Assembly: GCA_047974805.1 (NCBI GenBank)
Contig: JBKECS010000048.1
Location: forward strand, 1 to 64,000
Length of the DNA stretch: 64,000 bases
Source of the DNA: JAJXUB01 sp047974805
GTDB taxonomy: Bacteria; Actinomycetota; Actinomycetes; Actinomycetales; Dermatophilaceae
Direction of reading: 5' to 3'
The notes beneath the pieces were generated by a model. The model was not told the origin of the DNA. It ran no database searches and was given only the letters and a program-made list of their open reading frames with translations. Every line of letters begins with the position of its first letter. Position 1 is the first letter of the stretch. Positions 1 to 8,087 of this stretch are shown piece after piece. Position numbers and translations under genes: made by a program.

Positions 1-586
1 AGATATGTGTCGGAGTGACGCCGTTCAGGGCCGGAGCGGACTTGCCGCGGGTCAGCGCACCGCCGGAACCGGCGAAGTTGTGACACATCGCGCAGTTGAC
101 CCGGAAGATCTCACCACCACGTCCGGCGTCGCCACCCTCGGTGCTGACGTCCTCAGCGCTGGGCACCGAAGGGCCTGGTGCGAGGGAGGCGACGTAGGCG
201 CCGATCTGGTCGATCTGTTCTTGGGTGAAGGCGCGCTTGCTCGCCCGGGTGTTGGCCGGTGCCTGCACCGAAGGGGCCGCCATGGGCATACGGCCGGTCC
301 CCATCTGGAAGTCGACCGACGCGGCACCGACACCGACAAGCGAAGGGCCGGCGACGTTGTCGCCGTTACCTGTCTTCTTGCCCTCGGCGTTTGCGCCGTG
401 ACAAGTGGCGCAGTTGGCCAGGAAGAGGTTGTGGCCTTCTTCGATCGCGTCGGTACCGGAGGCGGTGGCCGCAGCGGCTGGCTTGGGCGCCAGCGCGGCA
501 TACACCGATCCGGTGGCGATCAGGGCGAACAGGATGAGGAGGGCGACCGCGGCGGGATGGCGGCGGCGGGCTGCCAGGGCATTCAC
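1..586 (-). CDS. qcrC: Cytochrome bc1 complex diheme cytochrome c subunit (partial, 3' end outside window)
   Basis: Menaquinol:cytochrome c reductase subunit that passes electrons from the bc1 core to the aa3 oxidase in the membrane supercomplex of Actinobacteria. The visible 195 residues hold an N-terminal hydrophobic anchor (about residues 9-30) and two heme c motifs, CATCH at 59-63 and CAMCH at 165-169, the diheme arrangement typical of QcrC. The GTG start at 586 is preceded by GAGGG. It follows ctaE by 12 bp on the same strand, the normal actinobacterial ctaE-qcrC order; qcrA and qcrB should lie left of the window. The C-terminal membrane helix is not seen. Confidence 0.95.
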   Translation of the reverse strand, partial: MNALAARRRHPAAVALLILFALIATGSVYAALAPKPAAAATASGTDAIEEGHNLFLANCATCHGANAEGKKTGNGDNVAGPSLVGVGAASVDFQMGTGRMPMAAPSVQAPANTRASKRAFTQEQIDQIGAYVASLAPGPSVPSAEDVSTEGGDAGRGGEIFRVNCAMCHNFAGSGGALTRGKSAPALNGVTPTHI

Positions 587-598
587 GAGTTCAATCCC

Positions 599-1267
599 TC
601 ACTTGAGCAGGTACAGGGTCGCGTACAGCACGATCCAAATGACGTCGACAAAGTGCCAGTAGTACGAGGTGACGACCGCGCCGACGGCCTGGTTGTGACT
701 GTAGTGGCGGGTGGTGAACGTTCGTCCGATAATCAGCAAGAAGGCCAGCAACCCACCGGTGACGTGCAGGGCGTGGAAGCCAGTGGCGAGGTAGAACACC
801 GAGCCGTACACGGTCGACGTCAGGGTGACGCCTTCACTGACCAGGTGGGCGTACTCGAGCACCTGACCGGAGACGAAGATGGCACCGAAGACATAGGTCA
901 GCACGTACCACTCACGCATACCCCAATGGGCGATGTCCGTGAGCTTGCCGGTGCGGGCGGCTTGCCCGCGCTCGGCCTTCATCACCCCCAACTGGCACCA
1001 GACCGAGGAGATCACCAGCACGAGGGTGTTGATCGTCGCGAACGGGACGTTGAGCTTCGTGGTTTCTTCCGCCCACAGGTCCGGCCGGACGGACCGGATC
1101 GTGAAGTAGACCGCGAACAGTCCCGCGAAGAACATCAACTCGGAACTGAGCCACACGATGGTGCCCATGGCTACGAGGTTGGGTCTGGTGGCCGGTCCGT
1201 GTTGCGGAATGCTGGGAACCGGTCCCCGGGGGCTCTGCGTCGTTGAAGTCGTCACCACGGGCGCCAT
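599..1267 (-). CDS. ctaE: Cytochrome c oxidase subunit III
   Basis: aa3-type oxidase subunit III, 222 residues, integral membrane. The sequence contains the expected helices: a MGTIVWLSSELMFFAGLFAV stretch near residue 35, a long middle helix pair, and a C-terminal HFVDVIWIVLYATLYLL segment. ATG at 1267 gives a protein starting MAPVVTTSTTQ, of normal family length; the frame stays open far upstream without homology, so I reject longer starts. It is first in the ctaE-qcrC operon and diverges from the receiver/trpD genes across about 165 bp that holds the promoters. Confidence 0.95.
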   Translation of the reverse strand: MAPVVTTSTTQSPRGPVPSIPQHGPATRPNLVAMGTIVWLSSELMFFAGLFAVYFTIRSVRPDLWAEETTKLNVPFATINTLVLVISSVWCQLGVMKAERGQAARTGKLTDIAHWGMREWYVLTYVFGAIFVSGQVLEYAHLVSEGVTLTSTVYGSVFYLATGFHALHVTGGLLAFLLIIGRTFTTRHYSHNQAVGAVVTSYYWHFVDVIWIVLYATLYLLK

Positions 1268-1419
1268 TATGTCGGTAAACGCATCGTCATGTGACCGCAC
1301 CCCCCGAGAACATCGGAAGTTGCTGTGATTTTTTTCGCTCTGGACCCGTTCTAGGCCGGTGTTGCGGCGTTGCCGTCGCACGATCCGAGCACTGCCGGTT
1401 GTTCTCGACTGGCCACGGG

Positions 1420-1425
1420 TACGAT
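1420..1425 (+). promoter_or_regulatory. -10 element TACGAT, leaderless promoter of the receiver gene
   Basis: TACGAT ends 7 nt before the ATG at 1433, and no Shine-Dalgarno sequence precedes that ATG. Transcription would start at or next to the start codon. Confidence 0.5.
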
Positions 1426-1432
1426 CGCCATC

Positions 1433-1873
1433 ATGGCTTCTCCCCATCAGGACACCCTGACCGACGGCAGCCGTGGGCCGGCCGAACGCTCCACGGCCCG
1501 GGTATTGCTTTATAGCGACGACATCACCACTCGGGACGCGGTGCGCGCCGGGGTGGGCCGTCGGCCGGCTCGGGACATCGAGGTGGGGGAATGGCGCGAG
1601 TGTGCAACCGCTGCGGCCGTTATCGATGCAGTAGATAACGAGTCCTTCGATCTGCTCATCCTGGACGGCGAGGCCGTGCCCGTCGGCGGGCTCGGCCTGT
1701 GCCGGCAGCTGAAGTCGGAGATCTTTCAGTGCCCGCAGATCCTCGTGTTGACCGGACGGCCCCAGGATGCCTGGCTCGCCGCTTGGTCGTTGGCCGATCA
1801 CGTCGTGCCGCGCCCGTTGGACCCCATGGCGTTGTCCTCAACGGTTGCGCAAGCCTTGCGCGACGCGCGCTGA
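1433..1873 (+). CDS. Stand-alone, atypical response-regulator receiver protein
   Basis: A 146-residue single receiver domain with no output domain. Visible motifs: acidic pair D29-D30 (LLYSDD), putative phosphoacceptor D78 (LLILDG) and switch Thr T107 (LVLTG). The usually invariant Lys of the K-P motif is Arg (R127 in VPRPLDP), so phosphorylation chemistry may be altered or lost. It lies 22 bp upstream of trpD on the same strand and probably shares its transcript. No partner kinase is in the window. The start is set by the promoter hexamer 7 nt upstream; the first 20 residues are low-complexity. Role unknown. Confidence 0.75.
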   Translation: MASPHQDTLTDGSRGPAERSTARVLLYSDDITTRDAVRAGVGRRPARDIEVGEWRECATAAAVIDAVDNESFDLLILDGEAVPVGGLGLCRQLKSEIFQCPQILVLTGRPQDAWLAAWSLADHVVPRPLDPMALSSTVAQALRDAR

Positions 1874-1895
1874 GCGAACTCGTCGGTCGCTGGCG

Positions 1896-2966
1896 ATGGC
1901 TGCTGACACCCCCTCCACATACTCCTGGCCCGACCTGACCGCGGCGTTGCTGCGTCGCGAGGACCTCACCGCGCAGCAGGTGCAGTGGGCTATGTCCGAA
2001 GTGATGACCGGTTCGGCTCCCTCGATCGCCCTGGCCGGGTTCCTCATCGCGCTACGGGCTAAGGGAGAGACGGTCACCGAGGTCCGCGCGCTGGCCGACG
2101 TCATGTTGGCGCATGCGGTCCGCGTTGTTGTGCCGGGAGAGACCCTCGACATTGTCGGGACTGGCGGTGACCGGTCCAATACGGTGAACATTTCGACGAT
2201 GAGCGCCCTGGTCGCCGCGGGAGCCGGCGTGAGGGTGGTCAAGCACGGCAACCGGGCGGCCTCCTCAACATCTGGCTCAGCTGACGTCCTCGAGGCGCTG
2301 GGGGTCGACCTGGACATACCTGCGGAGGAGGTCGGACACATTGCCGAGAAGCTCGGGATCACCTTCTGTTTCGCCACCAAGCATCACCCATCGATGCGGT
2401 TCGCCGCCGAAGCGCGTGGCGGGCTTCGGGTTGGGACCGCCTTCAACGTCCTCGGTCCGCTGACCAACCCCGCTCAGACGACGTATGCCGCGGTCGGTGC
2501 GGCAGATGCGGCGATGGCCCCGATCATCGCCGGGGTGTTTGCTGAGCGGGATCGCTCCGCCGCAGTATTCCGCGGGGATGACGGCCTCGACGAGTTGACT
2601 CTGACCGGGACCTCGACGTTGTGGTGGGTTCGCGACGGTGAGGTGTCCTCGCACACCGTCGCTCCGGAGGAGGTCGGGCTGACGCGTGCTGGGATCGAGG
2701 CGCTGCGCGGCGGCGACGCCGAGTCCAACGCCGGGGTCGCTCGGGAAGTTCTGGCCGGGAAACCGGGGCCGGTGCGCGACGCCGTCCTGTTCAACGCCGG
2801 GGCTGCCTTGGCCGTCGTCGGCGGCACGGCCGGGCACGACCGAGACGAGATCGTCCAAGCCATTTTCGCGGGGATAGAGCGGGCAGCGGCGGCGATTGAC
2901 TCCGGGGCAGCTGGGCACGTGCTGGACCGGTGGGTGGCCCACACGAGGGGAACGTCGGGGGATTGA
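1896..2966 (+). CDS. trpD: Anthranilate phosphoribosyltransferase
   Basis: Second step of tryptophan synthesis: anthranilate + PRPP to phosphoribosylanthranilate, cytosolic. The 356 residues match family length. The PRPP-binding glycine loop GTGGDRSNTVNIST is near residue 87, followed by VKHGNRAASSTSGSAD and the anthranilate-side FCFATKHHPSMRF segment; the acidic metal site is seen in RGDDGLDEL. The ATG at 1896 is chosen because homology starts there. It stands alone rather than in a trp operon, next to ctaE, as in M. tuberculosis (Rv2192c beside Rv2193). Confidence 0.95.
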   Translation: MAADTPSTYSWPDLTAALLRREDLTAQQVQWAMSEVMTGSAPSIALAGFLIALRAKGETVTEVRALADVMLAHAVRVVVPGETLDIVGTGGDRSNTVNISTMSALVAAGAGVRVVKHGNRAASSTSGSADVLEALGVDLDIPAEEVGHIAEKLGITFCFATKHHPSMRFAAEARGGLRVGTAFNVLGPLTNPAQTTYAAVGAADAAMAPIIAGVFAERDRSAAVFRGDDGLDELTLTGTSTLWWVRDGEVSSHTVAPEEVGLTRAGIEALRGGDAESNAGVAREVLAGKPGPVRDAVLFNAGAALAVVGGTAGHDRDEIVQAIFAGIERAAAAIDSGAAGHVLDRWVAHTRGTSGD

Positions 2967-2977
2967 GTGTGGGCGGC

Positions 2978-3259
2978 CTAGTGATCGAGGCCGAGGCTGA
3001 ACGCCGCCTCGAGGTCGTGAACAGAGTAGGTCCGGAACGCGATGTGGGTGTTGGTGCCGGTGATGCCGTCGACCTTGTTGAGCCGGTCAGCGATGACGTC
3101 GGCTAGTGCTTCATGCTCACGGACGCGGACCATGGCGATGAGGTCGGCGTCCCCGGCAACGGAGTAGACCTCGGTCACGCCACTGAGCGCGGCCACCTCC
3201 TGGGCAACCTCGGGAATCCGATCGACATCGGCTGAGATGAGAACGATGGCGGTGATCAC
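2978..3259 (-). CDS. Lrp/AsnC effector-binding (RAM) domain protein without HTH
   Basis: A 93-residue protein consisting only of the RAM domain of Lrp/AsnC regulators (VITAIVLISADVDRIPEVAQ at the N-terminus, then GVTEVYSVAGDADLIAMVRV). Stand-alone RAM proteins lack DNA-binding helices and usually oligomerise and bind amino acids, or modulate full-length Lrp proteins. The GTG start at 3259 overlaps the end of the upstream exonuclease gene by 4 bp, but it also has its own TACGCT hexamer 6 nt upstream, so it may be expressed independently. Convergent with trpD, with an 11-bp gap. The ligand cannot be told from sequence. Confidence 0.85.
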   Translation of the reverse strand: MITAIVLISADVDRIPEVAQEVAALSGVTEVYSVAGDADLIAMVRVREHEALADVIADRLNKVDGITGTNTHIAFRTYSVHDLEAAFSLGLDH

Positions 3260-4941
3260 CCTGGCAGCGTAGTGCCCCTGGTGAGGAATGTGCCTGCGCC
3301 GCCGCCGACCGGGCAACTCCACTCGCCGTCGAGGTGGACCACTCGGACGTGAGGCTGGTGCAGCCAGCGAAGGATCGTGTCAGTCTCCTCCGGCAGGGCA
3401 GCGGTAGCCGGCGCGTTGGGTGGGAGCACGACATCGGCGCTAGCCTGCATCGCGGCGATGGCCGGCATCGGGTCGGCGCCGCGGCGGGTCAGCACAGACC
3501 CAGCCAACCGGCCGTGCCGGATGCATGCGACCTCCCAGCCTCCGGCCGTCGAGGAGCGGGCGGCGACGAGCTCGGGAGTGCGCGCCAGCGGCGCGAACTG
3601 CTGCGCGCGGTCCAGGCCGCGGGCGAGCGCAGCCGTTCGGTCGCGGAGCGTGCCGGCTTCCTCGAACCGTTCCTGGGCGGCCAACTCCATCATCCGGGCG
3701 GCCAGTGCGGCCAACAGCGATCGAGCGTCGCCGGCAAAAGCGGCCGCGACCGTGTCGCAGACGGTGGCATACGACTGCGGCGACTGATAGCCGGTGCACG
3801 GGGCGCCGCACCGGCCCACCTCGGCGAGCATGCACGCGGTCTGCCGTAGACGGGCGGTCAACCGCTCGGTGCATTGGCGCAATGGCACCACTTCATGCAC
3901 AGCCGCGACTGCCTCCTGCGCGCCGCGACGCGAGGGGAATGGACCGATGTAGTCGGCGGCATCGTCGGCGACCGAGCGAACCACGGATAGGCGTGGGTAC
4001 CGCTCGTTAGTGAGCTTGACCCAGACCGCCGAGTCCGGCCGCGTGCTGCGCCGGTTATAACGGGGCGTGTTCTGAGCGATCAGACGCAGTTCGCGCACCT
4101 GTGCCTCGAGGTTCGTCGCGCACACGATCGGGGTGACCTCGGTGGCCAGGTGCACCATCTCGGCCATCCTGCTGCGCTGCTCACTCGCGGTGAAATAGGA
4201 CAGGACCCGTGAGCGGATATCGACCGACGTGCCGACATACAACACGTGTCCGTGCTCGTCCTTGAACAGGTACACCCCCGGCGAGTGAGGGAGACCATCG
4301 GCCAGGTGTCGCTTCTTCCGGTGGGCCGGACTCACCGTCGCGGAATAGTCGCTCAGCTCTTCGAGGGAGTGCACGCCCAGCGAGCCGACCCGAGCGATCA
4401 ACCCGTGCAGCACATCCACCGTGGCCCGCGCGTCGTGCAAGGCCCGGTGATCCGGGGTGGTCTCGGCCCGGAACACCCGCGCCAGCGAGGCAAGCTTGTG
4501 ATTGGGCGCCTCGTCCCGGGTGACCAATTGCCGGGCGAGCCGGACGGTGTCGATCACCGGGAAACCGGGCCACGGGTGCCCGGTCCTGGTCGCCGCCCGC
4601 TTGAGGAATCCGACATCGAAGCCAGCGTTATGGGCCACCAGGACGCTACCGGCGGCGAATGTAAGAAAGGCCGGCAGGACGCTGTCGATCCGCGGTGAGG
4701 AGGCGACCATGGCGTTGGAAATGCCAGTGAGCACGCTGATGAACGCCGGGATGGGCTCGCCAGGATTGACCAGCGTGTGAAACTCGCCCAGGACCTCCCC
4801 GCCGCGCACCTTCACCGCGCCGATCTCAGTGATCGAACAATCCTTGGGGTTCCCGCCCGTGGTCTCCAAGTCGACGACGACAAAGGCGACCTCGGACAGG
4901 GGAGTCCCCAGGTCGGCAAAACTCGCCTGCATCATCGGCAT
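3256..4941 (-). CDS. DnaQ-like DEDDh 3'-5' exonuclease fused to a UvrC-like GIY-YIG nuclease domain
   Basis: 561 residues, predicted DNA-repair nuclease. Residues about 18-190 form a DnaQ exonuclease (metal ligands D24 and E26 in VVDLETTG, then VAHNAGFDVGFLK and the HRALHDARATVD motif carrying the DEDDh His). Residues about 220-300 match a GIY-YIG domain (GVYLFKDEHGHVLYVGTS), followed by the Cys-rich UvrC-type segment and a UvrB-interaction-like helix (MMELAAQERFEEAGTLRDR). The C-terminal UvrC endonuclease half is absent. The counterpart in M. tuberculosis is Rv2191. ATG at 4941 is chosen because TAGCGT lies 7 nt upstream; ten more in-frame residues are possible. Confidence 0.88.
   Translation of the reverse strand: MPMMQASFADLGTPLSEVAFVVVDLETTGGNPKDCSITEIGAVKVRGGEVLGEFHTLVNPGEPIPAFISVLTGISNAMVASSPRIDSVLPAFLTFAAGSVLVAHNAGFDVGFLKRAATRTGHPWPGFPVIDTVRLARQLVTRDEAPNHKLASLARVFRAETTPDHRALHDARATVDVLHGLIARVGSLGVHSLEELSDYSATVSPAHRKKRHLADGLPHSPGVYLFKDEHGHVLYVGTSVDIRSRVLSYFTASEQRSRMAEMVHLATEVTPIVCATNLEAQVRELRLIAQNTPRYNRRSTRPDSAVWVKLTNERYPRLSVVRSVADDAADYIGPFPSRRGAQEAVAAVHEVVPLRQCTERLTARLRQTACMLAEVGRCGAPCTGYQSPQSYATVCDTVAAAFAGDARSLLAALAARMMELAAQERFEEAGTLRDRTAALARGLDRAQQFAPLARTPELVAARSSTAGGWEVACIRHGRLAGSVLTRRGADPMPAIAAMQASADVVLPPNAPATAALPEETDTILRWLHQPHVRVVHLDGEWSCPVGGGAGTFLTRGTTLPG
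3266..3271 (-). promoter_or_regulatory. -10 element TACGCT before the RAM-domain gene
   Basis: On the minus strand TACGCT is followed by 6 nt and then the GTG at 3259. It lies inside the 3' end of the exonuclease gene, so it would be an internal promoter giving a leaderless message. Confidence 0.45.
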
Positions 4942-4948
4942 GGTTGCC

Positions 4949-4954
4949 ACGCTA
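4949..4954 (-). promoter_or_regulatory. -10 element TAGCGT, leaderless promoter of the DnaQ-UvrC gene
   Basis: TAGCGT (minus strand) is 7 nt before the ATG at 4941; no ribosome-binding site is present. This decides between two possible starts. Confidence 0.5.
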
Positions 4955-5128
4955 GCCACGGCCACCGACAACGTCGGGGAGGCTGCCTACTGCAGCGGGG
5001 CGAACCGTTCACCGACAAGCCGATCGTCCCGGCCAGAGAGGGGCCGCCAACCCGATGGGGAGACGGCCTGTCGGTGGGCGGCCCTACCTTCGTCGATGAA
5101 GAGCTTCACCGAACGATTGGAGACCGTC

Positions 5129-5419
5129 ATGGACATTCGGCGGATCGACTGCGACACCTGCCCGGGGGCGGGCCGTCAGTGCGAGGACTGCCTCGTGACC
5201 GCGATCGCTGGGCTCTCGGTGGTCCCGCGCTCGGCCGGACCGCTCACCCCGGCACCGGTGACCGGTGGGCCCAACCCGGACCAGGAAAGCTATCCCTTGA
5301 CTGCAGTCGAGGTCGCCGCCGTCAGCCGGTTCGTCGCCGCGGGCCTGGTCAGCCCGGACGATGCCAGCGGGCTGCGGGCCAGAGCCGTCCGGCATACCTG
5401 GGACGCAGCCACCGGCTGA
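5129..5419 (+). CDS. Small four-cysteine protein, function unknown
   Basis: 96 residues, not recognised as a named family. The N-terminus holds C-x2-C-x6-C-x2-C (CDTCPGAGRQCEDC, about residues 8-21), a likely zinc or metal knuckle; the rest has a helical segment rich in Ala and Val (TAVEVAAVSRFVAAGLVSPDD). GGAG sits about 8 nt before the ATG. It precedes a membrane metallopeptidase gene by 48 bp on the same strand, and diverges from the DnaQ-UvrC gene. Small Cys-knuckle proteins are often placed near repair or envelope genes in Actinobacteria, but no function can be assigned. Confidence 0.65.
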   Translation: MDIRRIDCDTCPGAGRQCEDCLVTAIAGLSVVPRSAGPLTPAPVTGGPNPDQESYPLTAVEVAAVSRFVAAGLVSPDDASGLRARAVRHTWDAATG

Positions 5420-5455
5420 GCCTCCTGCCAGCGGGGACCGCCGCGAACCGGCGCC

Positions 5456-5461
5456 TAGAGT
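5456..5461 (+). promoter_or_regulatory. -10 element TAGAGT before the metallopeptidase gene
   Basis: TAGAGT is separated by 6 nt from the ATG at 5468. The AGGG that follows is too close to the ATG to be a good ribosome-binding site, so a leaderless message is likely. Confidence 0.5.
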
Positions 5462-5467
5462 AGGGCG

Positions 5468-6766
5468 ATGCCCGTCTACCGGTATGCCCCAGCTCGGGTG
5501 GCCGGCCTGATCGCGGTGCTGGTCGCGGCCGCCTGCGTCCTGGGCAGCGCCGACACCGGCCGGGACGATGGCTATGCGGCCACCGGACAGAGCCTCGTCG
5601 GTAGTGGCGGGATCACCGACAGCCAGGTCGGCGAACCTGATACCGGCGATACCGCCGAGCTTGCCGCTGTCCTGGCGCGTCGGGCGTCCGCGATGGTTGC
5701 GCGGGACCGCGCGGCTTTCCTCGCCACTGTGGCTGAGCAGGACAGCGCCTTCGGTCTCCGCCAGCGCGCGGCATACGACCTCTTTGGACAGTTGCCGATT
5801 CACCACCTGGCCTATCGTGACGTGACTGTCCACGGTCTGGTGCTTACCGCGACAGGGTTCTATCACGTCACCGGATTCGACGCCGGTGAGCACACGTTCC
5901 GGGCCGCCTACCGGGTCCGACACGACGCGGCAGGGTGGTCGCTGGTCGCCGAGGCGAGCGGAAATCGGCCCCAGCTATGGGACATGGCCGGGGCCCGCCC
6001 GCTATCCGGTGGCGGAGTGCTCCTTGTCGGGGCGTTGCCGCAGGCCCGCATGCGTCACCTGCATGAGCAGGCTAGACGGGCCCTGGAGCAGGTTGGCACG
6101 ATCTGGCGGGCGCCTTGGCGGCAACGCCTGGTTGTCCTGGCGCCGAAGACCACGCAAGAGGCTGCCGTCCTGCTTGGCACTGGGGCAACTGACCTCAGCG
6201 GGGTGGCCGCGGTGACCGACGGCCCCCTTGAGGCCGGCACGAGTGCACCGGCCGACCGGGTCGTGGTGGAGCCGACCGGTTTCTGGGGGCTGACCGACCT
6301 CGGGCGGCAGGTCGTCCTGCGTCACGAGGCCACCCACGTGGCGGTGCGGGCCAGCACGACCGGACCGGTCCCGCTGTGGTTGTCCGAGGGCCTGGCCGAG
6401 TACATCGGGTATGCCGACGTCCAGCTGCCCGTCTCGAGCATCGCCGGCCCGCTGTTCCAGGCGATCGGGCGCACCGGTATCCCGTCGAACCTGCCGACGG
6501 ACGCCGCATTCGATGTCACCGGTCCCGAGCTGGCCGTGCCATACAACGAGTCCTGGATCGCCCTTGGTCACCTTGCCCGCTCGCTGCGACCGGACCAGAT
6601 CACCACCCTTTATCGAGCCGCGGCAACTCCATCCGCCGACGACGCCAGCGCACGCACGGACGCGGCACTGCGCCGGTATGCCGGCGTCAGCCTGGCCGAG
6701 CTGACCTCGCAGTGGCAGCAGGAACTGCGAGGTCTGGCCGGGCAGTCGACGACCCCGGCTCGGTGA
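5468..6766 (+). CDS. Secreted or membrane-anchored zinc metallopeptidase (gluzincin, MA clan)
   Basis: 432 residues. A hydrophobic N-terminus (about residues 8-27) ending near a single Cys could be a signal peptide; a good lipobox is not evident. The zinc site HEATH is at 286-290, with the third ligand probably E307 or E311 in WLSEGLAEYIGY, the arrangement of gluzincins. An NTF2-like region (about 50-160) precedes it. Substrate unknown; extracytoplasmic location is inferred. The 3' end overlaps the convergent membrane glycosyltransferase gene by 80 bp. In M. tuberculosis the equivalent slot has an NlpC/P60 peptidase (Rv2190c), so this may be a lineage-specific replacement. Confidence 0.8.
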   Translation: MPVYRYAPARVAGLIAVLVAAACVLGSADTGRDDGYAATGQSLVGSGGITDSQVGEPDTGDTAELAAVLARRASAMVARDRAAFLATVAEQDSAFGLRQRAAYDLFGQLPIHHLAYRDVTVHGLVLTATGFYHVTGFDAGEHTFRAAYRVRHDAAGWSLVAEASGNRPQLWDMAGARPLSGGGVLLVGALPQARMRHLHEQARRALEQVGTIWRAPWRQRLVVLAPKTTQEAAVLLGTGATDLSGVAAVTDGPLEAGTSAPADRVVVEPTGFWGLTDLGRQVVLRHEATHVAVRASTTGPVPLWLSEGLAEYIGYADVQLPVSSIAGPLFQAIGRTGIPSNLPTDAAFDVTGPELAVPYNESWIALGHLARSLRPDQITTLYRAAATPSADDASARTDAALRRYAGVSLAELTSQWQQELRGLAGQSTTPAR

Positions 6767-8087
6767 CTCGCTTGCCCACGCTGCGCCCAGTGCCGACCGC
6801 CAGGGATACAGCCACCAGCGCAGCGCTGAGCCAGAACTGGTTGTAGAAGGCCTGTTTGTTGGCCAAGTTGGCCACCAGCAGCAGCAGGGCGATGACCCGC
6901 AGCAGGCCCGCCACACCCGGACGACGCCGCCATGCCAGCAGCCCCAGGAGCGAGAGGCAGACCAAGACGATCGCCCCGCTCGCCCAGAACGGGGGCGTCA
7001 CCCCGAGTGTGTTCACAGCGAGGAGGTACCACGTGTTGGCGAACCGGATCGGGTGGAAGTCGACGAGCAGTCCGACCGTGTCGTGCACGAAATCTGTCGG
7101 TGAGGCGATCACCCACGGTGCGATGAGGCCCGCGGTGAGCCCACCGGCGATCAGCGTGCGGCGCCAACCGAACGGACGCCAACACATCAGCAGCAGCGCC
7201 ACCAGCGCCAGGTGCTGTTTGCTCGCGCATACCAGGGACAGCGGTACGATCGCCCACCAGGCTCGACCCTCGGCCACCAACACCGCCCACCAAACCAGGC
7301 CCGCGAACAACAGCGGCTCAGTCCACGCCTGGTCCACCTGGGTCAGCGTGCCCGGAGCCACCGCCAGTGCAGCCATGGCCGCGGCGGCTGCCCATCGATG
7401 CCGGGGACCGGCCAGCCGCCAGATCCCAGCGAACGCGACGAGCATCCAGACCGCAAGCATCCAGCGCACGTCACCGAGCAGCCATCGGCCTGGGGCCAAC
7501 AGCACGACCGTCCACGGCAGGTAGGTGAAGGCGTCCTGAATGCCGGGGGAGTCCACCCACGTCATGGCGTAGAAGTTCTCCCCCCGGGCCAGTCCGTCAG
7601 CTGCCTGCTGCAACGTCACCCAGACGTCGATGCGCGGCGCCGGATCACCCAAGACCGCTACCGCGGTGAGTGCGGCATACCCGGTCGCGGCAATCCCCGC
7701 AGCGACCGGTGCCGCCCACGAACGAGCAGCCCACGGACCACCGAGCACGGCGGCCAGCAGGAGCGCGGTCACAACCACGAGGCCGAGCGCATCGACGCGC
7801 GCACCGCCGGTCAGATAGCTGAACAGCGGAACCCAGAGGGCGATCGCGGCCGAGCCGAGGAGCACGAGGACGACGCCACTGCCAAGCAGCGGAACCCGCC
7901 AACGACGAAGAATCCACCCGGCCAACAGCAGCGCGCTCACGCTCAGGCCGGCCACGATGGTCACCCGGAAGCGGACGACGCTCCACTGCAGCAGGCCGAG
8001 ATAGCCCAGCCAGGAGGCGGCGAACACGAGCGCTGCAGCCACGGCGTGAGGTCGGGTGGGGCCAGATAGGGCCCCGGTGGTCCTCAC
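6687..8087 (-). CDS. Polytopic membrane protein, probable GT-C fold mannosyl/glycosyltransferase (GT87/DUF2029-like)
   Basis: 466 residues with about 11-12 hydrophobic segments over nearly the whole length. A luminal-type loop holds acidic and aromatic residues (APRIDVWVTLQQAADGLARG, about 155-175, then ENFYAMTWVDSPG) resembling the first extracytoplasmic loop of GT-C enzymes that use polyprenyl-phosphate sugars. In M. tuberculosis this block carries Rv2181, a GT87 mannosyltransferase of lipoglycan synthesis; equivalence here is inference. The GTG start overlaps the fadD15 stop by 4 bp (GTGA), so the two are co-translated. The last 80 bp overlap the convergent peptidase gene. Confidence 0.7.
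   Translation of the reverse strand: MRTTGALSGPTRPHAVAAALVFAASWLGYLGLLQWSVVRFRVTIVAGLSVSALLLAGWILRRWRVPLLGSGVVLVLLGSAAIALWVPLFSYLTGGARVDALGLVVVTALLLAAVLGGPWAARSWAAPVAAGIAATGYAALTAVAVLGDPAPRIDVWVTLQQAADGLARGENFYAMTWVDSPGIQDAFTYLPWTVVLLAPGRWLLGDVRWMLAVWMLVAFAGIWRLAGPRHRWAAAAAMAALAVAPGTLTQVDQAWTEPLLFAGLVWWAVLVAEGRAWWAIVPLSLVCASKQHLALVALLLMCWRPFGWRRTLIAGGLTAGLIAPWVIASPTDFVHDTVGLLVDFHPIRFANTWYLLAVNTLGVTPPFWASGAIVLVCLSLLGLLAWRRRPGVAGLLRVIALLLLVANLANKQAFYNQFWLSAALVAVSLAVGTGRSVGKRVTEPGSSTARPDLAVPAATARSARPG

Noticed and set aside
5..1246. Long open frame on the plus strand across the qcrC and ctaE genes
   Set aside because: It is antisense to two clear respiratory genes with heme and membrane motifs; its protein is low-complexity Gly/Arg and has no family features.
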